A DNA stretch of 64,000 bases from Simmondsia chinensis (GCA_018398585.1 JAGTTD010000011.1:19521346-19585345), one strand, 5' to 3'. Counted from the stretch's first letter, positions 22,236-32,599 are shown. Program-made: numbers and translations. The notes: generated by a model from the sequence alone, not told the origin.

Positions 22236-22741
22236 TGAGGTCATGATGCCATGTTACAAATTGTAAATCTTCCAGTGAGTATCATGCCCTTATATTTGAT
22301 GTCATGTTGGGCCATGAATTTTATTTAGAACAAATAAGTGAGTTCTGGTTTGATCCATGGAAGGGCTGATGAGATCGTCTGAGAAGGGAAAAGGGATTAG
22401 AGAAAGTGAAAAAATGAAAGCTTGTAAAGTAAAATCAGTTTTGTATTTTATTGGATAAAATACATACATCCAATAATGAAGGTATTTACACTCGGTACAA
22501 ATCTAAAGCAAGTATACCAAGTACAATACTGAGTACATGTAATGGAACAAATATCTATAACAACCTCAACAAATTCACTAATTAATACATGTGAAAGTGA
22601 TTATTTTCCATAGTATAATGAATACAATGTAAATCCTATGGTAATGTATAATAACAAATACACATCACATAATTTTATTCACTTGTATACATTTTTATCT
22701 TTTTCTTTCTTCCATTATTGTACAAGTATACACAGGTATTC
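22236..22741. other. convergent 3' region between the two MULE genes
   Basis: Unique AT-rich sequence with no protein match. It holds the meeting point of the + transposase unit and the - Ulp1 unit, so it probably contains 3' untranslated sequence of both. AATAAA-like strings occur on both strands (for example near 22457 and 22925). It is also the centre of the mirrored inner arrays. Confidence 0.45.
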
Positions 22742-22843
22742 ATCCGCAACTTCTCCATCTGCCCTTCTGTGCATTGGGAGATGCTGAGGCCATTTGTAAG
22801 CAAAAATTCAATAAACTTTACAACAAACATGCCACAATCTTAC
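22742..22843 (-). CDS. Ulp1 last exon with catalytic Cys
   Basis: Minus-strand translation gives DCGMFVVKFIEFLLTNGLSI then SQCTEGQMEKLRMN. The Cys codon of D-C-G is at 22834-22836 and matches the C48 nucleophile position; the F-I-E-F helix and the Q-M-x-x-L/F-R ending are also usual. The exon follows an acceptor CTGCAG (22849-22844). A TAA directly after that acceptor would be in frame, so the true acceptor may be the AAG/ATT a few bases further in, or the junction is damaged. Confidence 0.75.
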
Positions 22844-22958
22844 CTGCAGTTCAATATAAAACAGATGACACAATAGGATATTAGGCTTCATTATAACATA
22901 ATTACTATTTTTTTTTTCATTGAATAATAAATAATATACAACTGAATAAATGTCATAC

Positions 22959-23458
22959 CCCATTTGTTGTGGGCATTAATCTGGTTCGTAGGTGATTTGG
23001 AAAGGTTTGCCTCTGAATTTAGATAGCTCCTTCTTGATGTCCCAACAATCAACTTTCTCAAGAGCATATGGAAGTAATCTTGCAATTGGCTCCACATGCT
23101 CGAACCTTGATCCCTTTGCTGTTGCGGAGTACAGAGAATCAAAAACCTCTATCCGCCATTCAGTAAAATGGATGGTAGCAAGGAACCAATGGTGATCAGT
23201 TTGATTGATGGGCATGCATACCCTGTCAAGGTCATGGAATCGTAACCCATATTTGTCGTCCCCTGCAAGAAACTTGATTATCAACGAATCCCAATCATCG
23301 AAAGTTGCTTCAATTTTTATTTCACTATTCTGCACGCCAAGGAAAATGGATTGAAACAAAGAAGCAATCATTGTGTTTGAACATGTTGCCCTCATGTCAA
23401 AATTATCCAGCAATACGTGTTTCTTCAGCGTTACATGATATATTATGATGTCCGTTTC
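22959..23458 (-). CDS. Ulp1 exon with catalytic His and Asp
   Basis: The exon opens after TTTTGCAG (acceptor, ends 23459) with ETDIIIYHVTLKK. The C48 His is in TDHHWFLATIHF (His codon 23189-23191) and the Asp in RIEVFDSLYS (Asp codon 23138-23140); both stand at the usual spacing. PFQITYEPD then leads to a frame break, after which CCCACAACAAATGG would give the usual PQ..NG before the Cys exon. The donor is GTATGA at 22958. About 165 residues of protease core are open. Confidence 0.8.
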
Positions 23459-24978
23459 CTGCAAAATGATCAATCATATACCATTAGTGACTTAAAACAC
23501 ACCAACATAACATGATTACACAAAATTAAAACCTATTATGTACGATGTATGATTGATCATACACCACTAATTACTTGAAACACACCTACACAGGTTGATC
23601 TCACACCATTTAAACAAATCTTACAAGGCGTATGTTTGATCATACACCATTTATGACATAAGACGCACTAACAGAGAATGATTTCACCCCATTAAAACTA
23701 ATCATACACGGTGTATGATTGATCATACACCATTTGTGACTTAAAACAGAGCAACAGAAAGTGATTTCACACCATTTAAACCAATCATACAAGGTGTATG
23801 ATTGATAATACACCACTAATTAATTGAAACACACCTCGACAACATCATTTCACACAATTGAAACCTATTTATACACGATGTATGATTGATCATACACCAC
23901 TAATTACTTAAACCACACTAACACAAGTTGATTTCACACCATTAATACATATCATACACGATGTATGATTGATCATACACCACTAATTACTTGAAAGACA
24001 CCTACACAAGTTGATCTCACACCATTTAAACCAATCATACACGGTGTATGGTTGATCATACACCATTTATGACATAAAACACACCAACAGAGAATGATTT
24101 CACACCATTTAAACCAATCATACACAGTATATGATTGATCATACACCATTTATGACACAAAACACACTAACAGAGAATGATTTCACACCATTTAAACCAA
24201 TCATACACAATGTATGGTTGATCATACACCATTTATGACATAAATCACAGCAATAGAGAATGATTTCACACTATTTAAACCAATCATACATAGTATATGA
24301 TTGATCATACACCATTTATGACTTAAAACACAGCAACAGAGAATGATTTCACACGATTTAAACCAATCATACATGCCGTATGATTGATAATACACTACTA
24401 ATTACAGGAAACACAGCTAGATGAGATCATTTCACACCATTAAAACCTATCATACATCGTGCATGATTGATTATACACTACTAATTACTTGAATCACACT
24501 TGTACAAGTTCATTTCACACCATTTACACCTATCATACATGATGTATGGTTGATCATACACTATTTATGACATAAAACACTCCAACAAAGAATGATTTCA
24601 CACCGTTTAAACCAATCATACATAGTATATAGTTGATCATACACCATTTATGACATAAAACACAGCAACAGAGAATGATTTCACACCATTTAAGCTAATC
24701 ATACACAGTGTATGATTGATCATACACCACTAATTACTTAAACCACACTAACACAAGTTGATTTCACAGTATTAAAACTTGTCATACACGGTGTATGATT
24801 GATCATACATCACTTATTATTTGAAACACACCTATGCAAGTTGATTTCACACCCTTAAAACCTATCATATACGGTGTATAATTTATCATACACCACTAAT
24901 CAATTGACACACCAACAAAAAATAATGGGATCCATTTACAGTAATCACCCACCAAATGGATTATGATGGAAAACATAC
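23459..24978 (-). repeat. Ulp1 intron filled by inner-type minisatellite array, about 18 units (-)
   Basis: Donor GAG/GTATGT is at 24979/24978 and acceptor TTTTGCAG ends at 23459. The array runs about 23465-24950 in reverse orientation relative to the left arrays. Read on the minus strand its spacers (ATTTTCTGTTGG-like, ATGTCATAAATGG, GTGTAGGTGTGTTTCAAG) match the 20.3-22.2 kb array very closely, more so than the other arrays. Confidence 0.9.
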
Positions 24979-25099
24979 CTCATCCGTAAGCCAGATGTCG
25001 TTGTTTTTCAACCGATACCAAAACTGACCCGTACTAGCAGTCAAAACAATGAAATCCATTCGTTGATCCTCAAGTAACAAGAGGGGAGTCTTCAAATTT
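24979..25099 (-). CDS. Ulp1 exon at the start of the protease domain
   Basis: It lies between an acceptor TATTATAG (25101-25100) and the donor at 24978. Translation NLKTPLLLLEDQRMDF and YRLKNNDIWLTDE fits the segment before the protease core, where families usually have a W-L-x-D/N-x-x-I/M string. Joining to the next exon (ETDIIIYHV) keeps the frame. Confidence 0.7.
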
Positions 25100-25208
25100 C
25101 TATAATATACAATAAGAAGCATGATATATAGGCATCCCATATGAAAATTACAATCTGGAAACATTTTCATACTGATGATCTAAAAGCATAGTGTTATTGC
25201 ACACTCAC

Positions 25209-25550
25209 TTCTTAACCTTTGCATGGAAACTTTTGTAAAAATCTTCGAACTCTTTTTGTTGTTCTTTGGAGGGAGGTTAGAATGGATCTAAGGGCAGAAC
25301 CAGTTCTAGTAGAGAAGCCTTCTTCCTTGGCCGTTTGCTCTTACCCTCAACAGTCCATTCATCATCTCTGTATTTGGGGTTTGGGTTGGGGTCCCTCCTC
25401 TGGTGTCCCAATTCCCATAGTGTCTTGGACAATGTCACCAAGCTAGCATCGTCATCCAAATGTATTGACATTGGTTGCTTGAAGACAGCTTCCTCATCCC
25501 TGGGTTGGCGGAACAAATATCAAAGTGAATGGACTTCAACATGCCTGAAA
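25209..25550 (-). CDS. Ulp1-gene exon, basic linker
   Basis: Frame 25516-25277 gives DDDASLVTLSKTLWELGH and DDEWTVEGKSKRPRKKASLL, with a likely nuclear-type basic cluster KSKRPRKK. A stop follows at about 25277; the exon continues in sequence with KEQQKEFEDFYKSFHAKVKK to a donor AAGAA/GTGAGT near 25209. The segment precedes the protease domain, as in related genes. Exact boundaries are uncertain. Confidence 0.55.
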
Positions 25551-25599
25551 ACATACTCACTGAATTAGAACAATAACAAAGATCCGTAGTGTCTTACAC

Positions 25600-25905
25600 A
25601 GTATGTGGAGTAGCAATAATAATTGCTTGTTGTGGAGTTTCAACAGGGGATGGAGGAGATGAAGGTGATAGAGAATGATGGGGAATTGTGACATGCGACA
25701 ATCAGTATGAAAGCTCCTGAATCTTAGCCTCATGAGCTTCAAACCTTTGTCCATATGCTTGCAACAAATCCTTTTGTGCTTGAATGGTGCTCTCCTTTAA
25801 CTGGATCTGTTGCTGTTGTTCTTCAAGTTTGCTTTCAAATTGCAGGTTTATTTGCCTCATGCTTTCCATTTCTTTCTCCATCGCTTCAAGTATCTCAATA
25901 ACCTA
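25600..25905 (-). CDS. Ulp1-gene exon, coiled coil
   Basis: Minus translation from about 25900: EAMEKEMESMRQINLQFESK, LEEQQQQIQLKESTIQAQKD, LLQAYGQRFEAHEAKIQELS. Heptad-like Leu/Ile/Met spacing and Gln/Glu richness make a coiled coil likely. A TGA follows after ELSY, then a Ser/Pro-rich tract (HHSLSPSSPPSPVETPQQ). It could mediate oligomerisation; that is inference. Confidence 0.65.
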
Positions 25906-25989
25906 CAATATGTCCTTCAAATTGTCATAAAACTGAATTTAACTAATATGATACATACAAAAACAAATGCAATTGTATAAACACAAAAC

Positions 25990-26200
25990 AAATTATGAAT
26001 ACCGATTGAAAAGCCAAATTTGTTGACGTAGTAGATGGTTCATAGTGGGATGTGGGCAAGGGGTGTAGAGTAGCCAACAGTTCCGGATAAAAGTTTGGAT
26101 CTGCTGGCATTGCCCCATCTTGAGTTTAAACTCCCACCTCACCATCCTCAGTAATGAGAATGCCTTGTAGATTAGGTTGACTGGCTTCTGCACTCATCAA
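25990..26200 (-). CDS. Ulp1-gene linker exon
   Basis: Sequence between the DUF1985-like and coiled-coil parts. No domain is recognised. Fragments such as TNLAFQS at its downstream edge and an acidic ITEDGEV-like string are readable in alternative frames, so frame integrity is poor. Confidence 0.4.
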
Positions 26201-26339
26201 TCTAATCGGTTCGGCATTCAATTACTGATCAAAGCAAGATACATCATATGAACATTAATAAAAGTACGAAATAGTAATTCTAATGCAATTGATATCAAAT
26301 GACTAATGGTAAAATAGTAACAAAATAATGTATTATTAC

Positions 26340-26955
26340 CTGATCAAACACTTTTGACAGCAGAGCGGTGTACGAACCCTTTTTGCCCATTTTCCAATTA
26401 AGGATCCGCCCAAGAGAGTGATTGCTAATCCTTACCACCCCAACCTTGGCCAGTTCTGGAATGGTTTCCATGGAAAATATGGAAACCGCATCGTAGAACC
26501 CGCGGACGAAGTAAGTCTTTTCCAAACTGCGTTGGTTTTTTGCTACGAAATCCTTAAGTTTCCACATCAAGAATTTCCAGCTCAAGGATCCCCAAGCAAC
26601 ACTGTTAAAAGAGTCTATGTCGTCCACGAGGGCCAGGATGTTCGGGTCAATGGCTATTCTTTTATGTTTGGCGAACAGTAGACCCTCGACCAAGTAGGCA
26701 ACAACAAGCATAACCTGGTCCTCCATAATGGGGTAGGTACTGCATGCTTGAAGTAGCTGCTGCCTACTCATCCTCCCCTTCATGCTGTACTTGGCAATCA
26801 GCCTGTTGGAACTACCGCTTACATCTTGCACACTGGCATATTTCAAGCCGGTTATAACACAAAATTCCCGCCTCCCGATTCGCACCATCTTCCCACCAAA
26901 CAGGAATGATAACTCCACGGGAATTGGGTTGGACAACTGGAGGAGAAGGACAGTG
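26340..26955 (-). CDS. DUF1985-like domain exon
   Basis: The frame 26936-26295 begins SNPIPVELSFLFGGKMVRIG then RREFCVITGLKYASV, the F-x-x-I-T-G-L signature of DUF1985-type domains, and continues with EDQVMLVVAYLVEGLLFAKH, ILALVDDIDSFNSVAWGSLS and W-rich helices. It is preceded by a polypyrimidine tract and CTCCTCCAG acceptor near 26944. In plant genomes this domain is found mainly in transposon-borne Ulp1 genes. The 200-residue open frame is one of the best preserved in the MULE. Its function is unknown. Confidence 0.75.
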
Positions 26956-26984
26956 TGAATCAGACTATGTTAGAAGCCGACAAT

Positions 26985-27045
26985 AGTCTTAGCAGCTCAA
27001 GCAGATGCCCGACATTGTATTTTGAAAAAAGGGCAAGCTGTAATG
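26985..27045 (-). CDS. short exon upstream of the DUF1985-like exon
   Basis: A CATTACAG acceptor near 27039 is followed by CTTGCCC and a frame giving SKYNVGHLLELLRLL, a plausible helix of the domain N-terminus. The downstream donor is not clear. Confidence 0.4.
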
Positions 27046-27125
27046 CAAAACACTTTTAGTTAATAAGGGAACATAAATGTAGTAGTGAAAAGTCAACATA
27101 ATTCATATAGATACTGTGTCAAACC

Positions 27126-27280
27126 TTGGATTCGTCCTCCTTCAGGATTTCCCTAATCTTCGATATAGCTTTTGTTGATATACCCATCTGGTCAAACTTT
27201 AGGAATTTCTAGCAACTCCTAGGGAAAATGAAATTAACCTCTACATCATCTCGGCTCCTCTTGCGTATCTCCGATGCCAT
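27126..27280 (-). CDS. first coding exon of the Ulp1/DUF1985 gene
   Basis: ATG at 27280-27278. Translation MASEIRKRSRDDVEVNFIFP, then a TAG, then KFLKFDQMGISTKAISKIRE and ILKEDESK, to a donor-like AAG/GTTTGA near 27126. The in-frame TAG is a disabling change unless bypassed by splicing. Confidence 0.55.
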
Positions 27281-27309
27281 CTGAAATAAAAGAAAAACAA
27301 AAATCATAA

Positions 27310-29560
27310 AACCCAAGATTATACCCATGATACACTATTAAAACCAATCATACACGGTGTATGATTAATCATACACTACTAATGACTTGAAACACACTTA
27401 GACAAGTTCATTTCACACAATTAAAACCTATTATACACGGTATATGATTAATCATACACCACTGTTTAATTGAAACACACCAAGACATGTTGGTTTTACA
27501 CCATTAAAAGCAATCATACACGGTGTATGATTAATTATACACCACTAATGAGTTGAAACACACCTAGACAAGTTGATTTTACACCATTAAAACCTACCAT
27601 ACTTGGTGTATGATTCTAATGAGTTGAAACACACCTAGACAAGTTCATTTCACACAATTAAAACCTATCATACACGGTGTATGATTGATAATACACCACT
27701 ATTTACTTGAAACACATCTAGGCAAGTTGGTTTTACACTATTAAAAGCTATCATACACGGTGTATGATTAATCATACACCACTATTTACTTAAAACACAT
27801 TAAAACAAGTTGATTTTACACCATTAAAACTTATCATACACGGTGTATGATTGACCAAACACCACTATTTTCTTAAAACACACTAAAATAAGTTGATTTC
27901 ACACCATTTAGACCAATCATACGTGGTGTATGATTGATTATACACCACTACTTACTTAAAACACATTAAAACAAGTTGATTTTACACCCTTAAAACGTAT
28001 TATACCGGTGTATGATTGATCATGCGTCACTAATTGCTTAAAACACACTAAAGCAAGTTGTTTTCACACCATTTAGACCAATCATACACGGTGTGTGACT
28101 AATCATACACCATTGTTTACTTAAAACACACTGACCCAAGTTGATTTTATACCATTAAAACCTATCACACATGGTGTTCGATTGATCATACACCACTGTT
28201 TACTTGAAACACACCTAGACAAGTTGGTTTTAAACCATTAAAAGCAATCATATACGGTATATCATTTATCATACACCACTAATGACTTGAAACACATCGA
28301 GACAAGTTGATTATACACCATTCAAACCAATCATACATGGTGTATGACAAATCATACACCACTGTTTACTTAAAAGACACTAACACAAGTTGATTTTACA
28401 GCATTAAAACCTATCATACACGGTGCATGAACACAAGTTGATTTTACAACATTAAAACCTATCATACACGGTGCATGATTAATCATACACCACTAATGAC
28501 TTGAAACACACCAAGACAAGTTGGTTTTATACCATTAAAAGCAATAATACACGGTGTATGATTAATCATACATCGCTAACGACTTGAAACACATCTAGAC
28601 AAGTTGATTTTACACCATTCAAACCAATCATACACGGTGTATGATTAATCATACACCACTAATGACTTGAAACACGCCTCGACAAGTTGGTTTTAGACCA
28701 TTAAAAGCAATCATACATGGTATATGATTAATCATAAACCACTAACGACTTGAAATAAATCTAGACAAGTTGATTTTACACCATTCAAACCAATCATACA
28801 TGGTGTATGACTAATCAACGACCACTGTTTACTTAAAACACTAACACAAGTTGACTTTACACCATTAAAACCTATCATACATGGTGTATGATTGATCGTA
28901 CACCACTAATTACTTGAAACACACCTAGACAAGTTGGTTTTACACTATTAAAAGAAATCATACATGGTGTATGATTGATCATAGAACACTAGTGACTTGA
29001 AACACATCTAGATAAGTTGATTTTACACCATTTAAACCAAGCATACATGGTGTATGACTAATCATACACCACTGTTTACTTAAAACACTAACACAAGTTG
29101 ATTTTACAGCCTTAAAACGTAGCATACACAGTGTATGATTGATTATACACCACTAATTACTTGAAACACACCTGGACAAGTGGGTTTTACACCATTTAAA
29201 ACAATCAGACACGGTGTGTGATTAATCGTAAACCACTGTTTACTTGAAAGACACAAAAACAAGTTGATTATACACCATTAAAATCTATCATACACGGTGT
29301 ATGATTGTTCATACACCAGTATTTACTTAAAACACATTAAAACAGGTTGATTTACGCTCTTAAAACCTATCATACACGAGTATTTACTTAAAACACCCTA
29401 AAATAAGTTGATTTCACACCATTTGGACCAATCATACATGGTGCAAGATTGGTTTAAGACCATTAATGACTTGAAACAGCCAACAAAAAATAATATTACA
29501 CCATTTAAACCAATCATAAATTTTGTATGATCAATCATACACCTTTAATGACTATTTACA
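27310..29560 (-). repeat. 83-bp minisatellite array, outer subtype, about 26 units (-)
   Basis: Reverse-oriented units with the same 9-mer core. On the minus strand the spacers read GGTCTAAATGGTGTGAAATC or TTTTAATGGTGTAAAATCAA, then TTTTAAGTAAACAGTGGTG, matching the 10.8-15.9 kb array rather than the inner ones. The array lies directly upstream of the start codon at 27280, so it is likely the 5'-untranslated intron of the Ulp1 gene, mirroring the left gene. Confidence 0.9.
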
Positions 29561-30310
29561 CACCAACACCATATGATAGTGATTCATTTTCAACACTCAC
29601 ACGTTGTGTATCAACTATCTTACACCATTTATGCTTTTCCTTCAAAATCTGCTTTCCACCCCCAAAATCCACACAACATATAGGCAAATATCAAACAATA
29701 CACATTCAATCACCGCACAATAAAATACGAAAAAAAAGGTACAATGAGGAACAATAAAGTAAATCAGTCACGGAATCAAATAACAAAGCCATAAAATACA
29801 CTAACCCTTACTCACAACACCAATAACAGCAAAACCCTCAACCCCAAAAAAACCCTCAACCCTAAAAAAAACCCCAACAAACAACCAAGAGAAAGCAAAC
29901 ACACACTAATGAAGGTGTTGCCTTTTTTAAAATGGTGATTAAACCCTAGATGAACAAGGAGCAGCGATGAAATACAATGGATGGCGAGGGACGTGACAAC
30001 AAGAGCAAGGATGAAGTGAGCGAAGAGAAGCTCTAGTGGAAGATATGGGAACGAAGGTCACAACGGCTTGGAAACTGGAAGGTCTTAATGGGTGGAAATG
30101 AGAGAGATTGTATGGGAAAATGGGTCTAAGAGGAGAGAGAGAGGTGCTGTAGACGAGTGATATGTTGCAGAGGAGAGACAAAGTGAAAACGGGAGGGAAA
30201 TAATGGCAGGGGCAAAATTGTCAAAAAGGGTCAGTTTAGGGATATGGGGGTTGGAAAAAGATTAAATGTGGGGTTGGAGGTTTATTTGGTACGATTTCCA
30301 AAATATTTTT
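29561..30310 (-). other. probable promoter and 5' untranslated region of the Ulp1 gene; right end of MULE
   Basis: Repeat-free sequence upstream of the array. On the minus strand it is pyrimidine-rich with CTCTCTCT tracts and a CTAGGGTTTAATC string. The short frames here show no protein similarity. The outermost part (30230-30300) has G-rich blocks GGGATATGGGGG, TGTGGGGTTGG and TTATTTGGTACG typical of MULE termini. No matching inverted end was found near 7137. Confidence 0.45.
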
Positions 30311-30540
30311 ATAAGATTTTCACTGTGTAACACACTTTTTTTTATACGAGTAATGAAAGAAAGATAATTTGAAATGATAGATCCAAATTTGTGACTCGTG
30401 AGGATTTAATAAACAATTTTAGAATTATTTAAGAAATTTTATATTTAGTTTTTAATTACTACGTGCTAGATATTACACATTTTTCCTACAGGGAAAACAT
30501 TAAAAATAAACTTGAACTAGAACCGATGCATAAATATAGC
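30311..30540. other. AT-rich spacer, nothing recognised
   Basis: No ORF or repeat structure seen. Confidence 0.5.
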
Positions 30541-30547
30541 AGTATAA

Positions 30548-31262
30548 AGGCGTGCTTGGGAATGCTTATTTCAGGGAAAAAAGTGTATTTTTTGAAAAAG
30601 CACTTTCTGAGATTTGAGGGTGATTGGCAGCTGTGAAAAATCGCTTTTATTAAAAGCAGAAACTATTTTTCTGCTTTTAAGCAGAGGCAGAAGCAAAAAC
30701 TAAACAATTGAGAAAATTTATTTCAGGTACCCTAAAATTTGTTAATATATTTAAAAAGTAATTTATATATTTCACAAATTGTTTATATATTTTAAAAAAT
30801 ATATTTAACATGAAATTTTTTTTTAATAATTAATAATATATTTATGATATTTAGAAAATATTTTATTTTTAATAAAATTAAATATTTAAAAAACATTGAG
30901 AGAATATTTTATAAATATTAAAAATTATTTTAAATATTTAAGAAATGTTTATATATTTAAAAAATATTTTAAATAATCAAAAAATATTTTAAATATTTAA
31001 AAAATATATTAAATATTTAGAATGGTTCATGGGTATTTTTTTCAACCATAAAGAATTCTGTTAGTGTCCTTTCTGTAATTTTATTAAAAAGGCACTTTTT
31101 TAATATTGGCCAAACACTCATAAGAATATCATAACTGCTTCTTTATTGGTTAGCCAAAACATAAACTGCTTATTTAAAACTGCATATTTTACAAAAGTGC
31201 TTTTACAAGAAATGCTTCTTAAAAAATCAATTTTTTTACAGTAATCCCAAACAAGTCCTAAA
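30548..31262. mobile_element. MITE-like element, hAT-type look, about 715 bp
   Basis: The left end GTGCTTGGGAATGCTTATTT and reverse complement of the right end (ACTTGTTTGGGATTACTGTA) are similar, and AAAAGCACTTT / AAAGTGCTTTT strings lie inward at both ends. The centre is very AT-rich with repeated AAATATTTAAAAAATATTT-like strings. The Y-TTGGGAAT-type end with GTGCTTTT subterminal motifs is common in plant hAT-like MITEs. No target duplication was confirmed. Confidence 0.55.
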
Positions 31263-31519
31263 TACACAATTTATATGATCTAAGTATAAAATTGAAAAGC
31301 TTAAAAAGAATTTGAAGTAATTTGCATGCAAACTATAAGATTTGAAAAGTGTATATGGGTAAATTAGGTGTATAAGTTTACCTAAAAAAACTACTACGAC
31401 TATTGACATATAACAAATTTTTTTTTTTTTTTGCCTAAAATATGTAATATTTAATGTTATATATGCAGAAAAAGACTTCTAAAAAATTAATTGTATAAAG
31501 ACAAATCTCCAAAAATTAA
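31263..31519. other. AT-rich spacer with a T16 run
   Basis: No gene. A T run lies at about 31420-31435. Confidence 0.5.
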
Positions 31520-31521
31520 AG

Positions 31522-31602
31522 TTGCTTCGAGCGGGAATCAAGCCCACATCAAATATTTGACAAGTAGGGCTAATGATTACTAGGCCAAGGGTCCAAGACT
31601 GA
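31522..31602 (-). ncRNA. tRNA-like relic, probably a SINE head
   Basis: The minus strand reads GGCCTAGTAATCATTAGC (A-box-like) and, about 30 bases on, GTGGGCTTGATTCCC (B-box/T-arm-like). The surrounding plus-strand GAGCGGGAATCAAGCCCAC looks like the reverse of a tRNA 3' half. The acceptor stem is not formed, so it is a relic and not a working tRNA. Confidence 0.4.
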
Positions 31603-31915
31603 TTGCCAATTCGCTCATAATATAATGATCTAAAGTCAAGGCTCTAGCATTAACATAGATCCACCGCTGGCCACAAGTACATCAAAAGTGGATTAGTTCT
31701 GACTTAAACCCTTTGAACTTGACCTTCCTAGATGGTTGGCTGTGAATTTGGCTTTTTTATTCAGTTCTTTGGTGTTGTTTGAGCAGTGGAGCATGCTCGG
31801 ATGCTTGATTAGTTACTAATTATGCTGAATAGGAAATTAATTTGTTGCGATCAATTGTTCTTTTTTTTTTTCCCCCCAAGAGTGTGTTACAGTTATATTT
31901 ATTTAATTAAAGGTT
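31603..31915. other. spacer with homopolymer tracts
   Basis: No coding signal. A T13C7-type run lies at 31860-31877. Confidence 0.5.
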
Positions 31916-31917
31916 TT

Positions 31918-32454
31918 TTTTTCCCTAAAAATCACTTACATTTTAGGCGTAGTTTCAAAAAATCACCTAACTTTTCTATTTTTTCAAAATCACACCTAAA
32001 CTTTGCAAAATTTTTCAATGTCACACCTAATACTGACGTCCTTAACCTTCCACTAAATTAAACGCCGTGTTTTAGGGTAAAATGTATTAAAACATCTATT
32101 ATTACCTAATTAAATTAAATTATATTCAGCAATGCATTTTAAAAATGACAAAGTTATCCTTCATCTTTGAATTTGAAAAATTGTTAAGGGTTAGCCTTTC
32201 ACCAACAACAAAATTTAAAAGTATTTCTTTTTGTACAATTGTTTATAATTCATTGCATAATGTCAATTAAAAAAAAATTATATAGGGTAGTTTGTTAATT
32301 TTTTATTTATTTTAACAAAAAGTTAACGATATCAATATTATGTGTGATATTGAAAACTTTTAAAAAGTTAAGGTGTAACTTTGAAAAATTAAAAAAGTTA
32401 CGCGATTTTTTTAAAACAGCACCTAAAATATAGGTGATTTTCCGTATTAAAAAA
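31918..32454. mobile_element. MITE with long terminal inverted repeats (about 130 bp arms)
   Basis: Left arm 31925-32050 contains AATCACTTACATTTTAGGCG, CACCTAACTTTT, TTCAATGTCACACCTAATAC. The reverse complement of 32330-32450 gives AATCACCTATATTTTAGGTG, GCGTAACTTTTTTAA and TTCAATATCACACATAATAT in the same order. Arms agree at roughly three of four bases. The centre is AT-rich and non-coding. The right arm ends in an A18 run. Long inverted ends suggest a Mutator-type MITE. Confidence 0.7.
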
Positions 32455-32599
32455 AAAAAAAAAAAAACCCCTTATTTAATGTTGTTTGCTTGTAAAATTG
32501 TTAGAACTATGTCCTGAATCTTGATTTTCCAACCCTAAGCTTAAGACATGTTGAGTTTCTCAAGTATATATGCAGTACGTGGGAAGAGCATTGTATGCC

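Larger units (their letters stand above)
22742..27280 (-). pseudogene. Ulp1/SENP-like C48 peptidase gene with DUF1985 domain (whole gene, interrupted)
   Basis: The gene runs right to left. Start ATG is at 27280 (MASEIRKRSRDDVEVNFIFP), followed by DUF1985-like exons (about 27050-26340), linker exons, a coiled coil (about 25900-25700), a basic linker (25516-25209), then the C48 protease exons (25099-24979, 23458-22959, 22843-22742). Domain order DUF1985 then Ulp1 is typical of MULE-borne plant Ulp1 genes. Family role: cysteine proteases that process or remove SUMO; the role in MULEs is unproven. In-frame stops occur in the first exon (TAG near 27212) and after the coiled coil (TGA near 25697), and there is a frame break near 22980, so it is probably inactive although its catalytic residues survive. 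Confidence 0.75.
7137..30310. mobile_element. giant Ulp1-bearing Mutator-like element (MULE), about 23 kb
   Basis: A left transposase pseudogene (+, about 7.14-19.4 kb) and a right Ulp1/DUF1985 gene (-, about 30.2-22.7 kb) face each other. Every large intron of both is filled by tandem repeats, and the same 83-84-bp repeat family runs through both halves, which ties them into one unit. A captured Argonaute exon lies between them. Plant MULEs with a C48/Ulp1 gene next to mudrA are an established class (Kaonashi-type; CUMULE in melon). The outer ends are placed by where gene-like and repeat content stops, not by proven terminal repeats. Confidence 0.75.

Noticed and set aside
29939..30181. 80-codon minus-strand ORF at the right end of the MULE
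   Set aside because: Ser/Pro/Leu-rich low-complexity frame in a pyrimidine-rich leader; more likely untranslated.
31522..31602. Functional tRNA gene
   Set aside because: A-box and B-box-like strings are present but the acceptor and anticodon stems do not form by eye.
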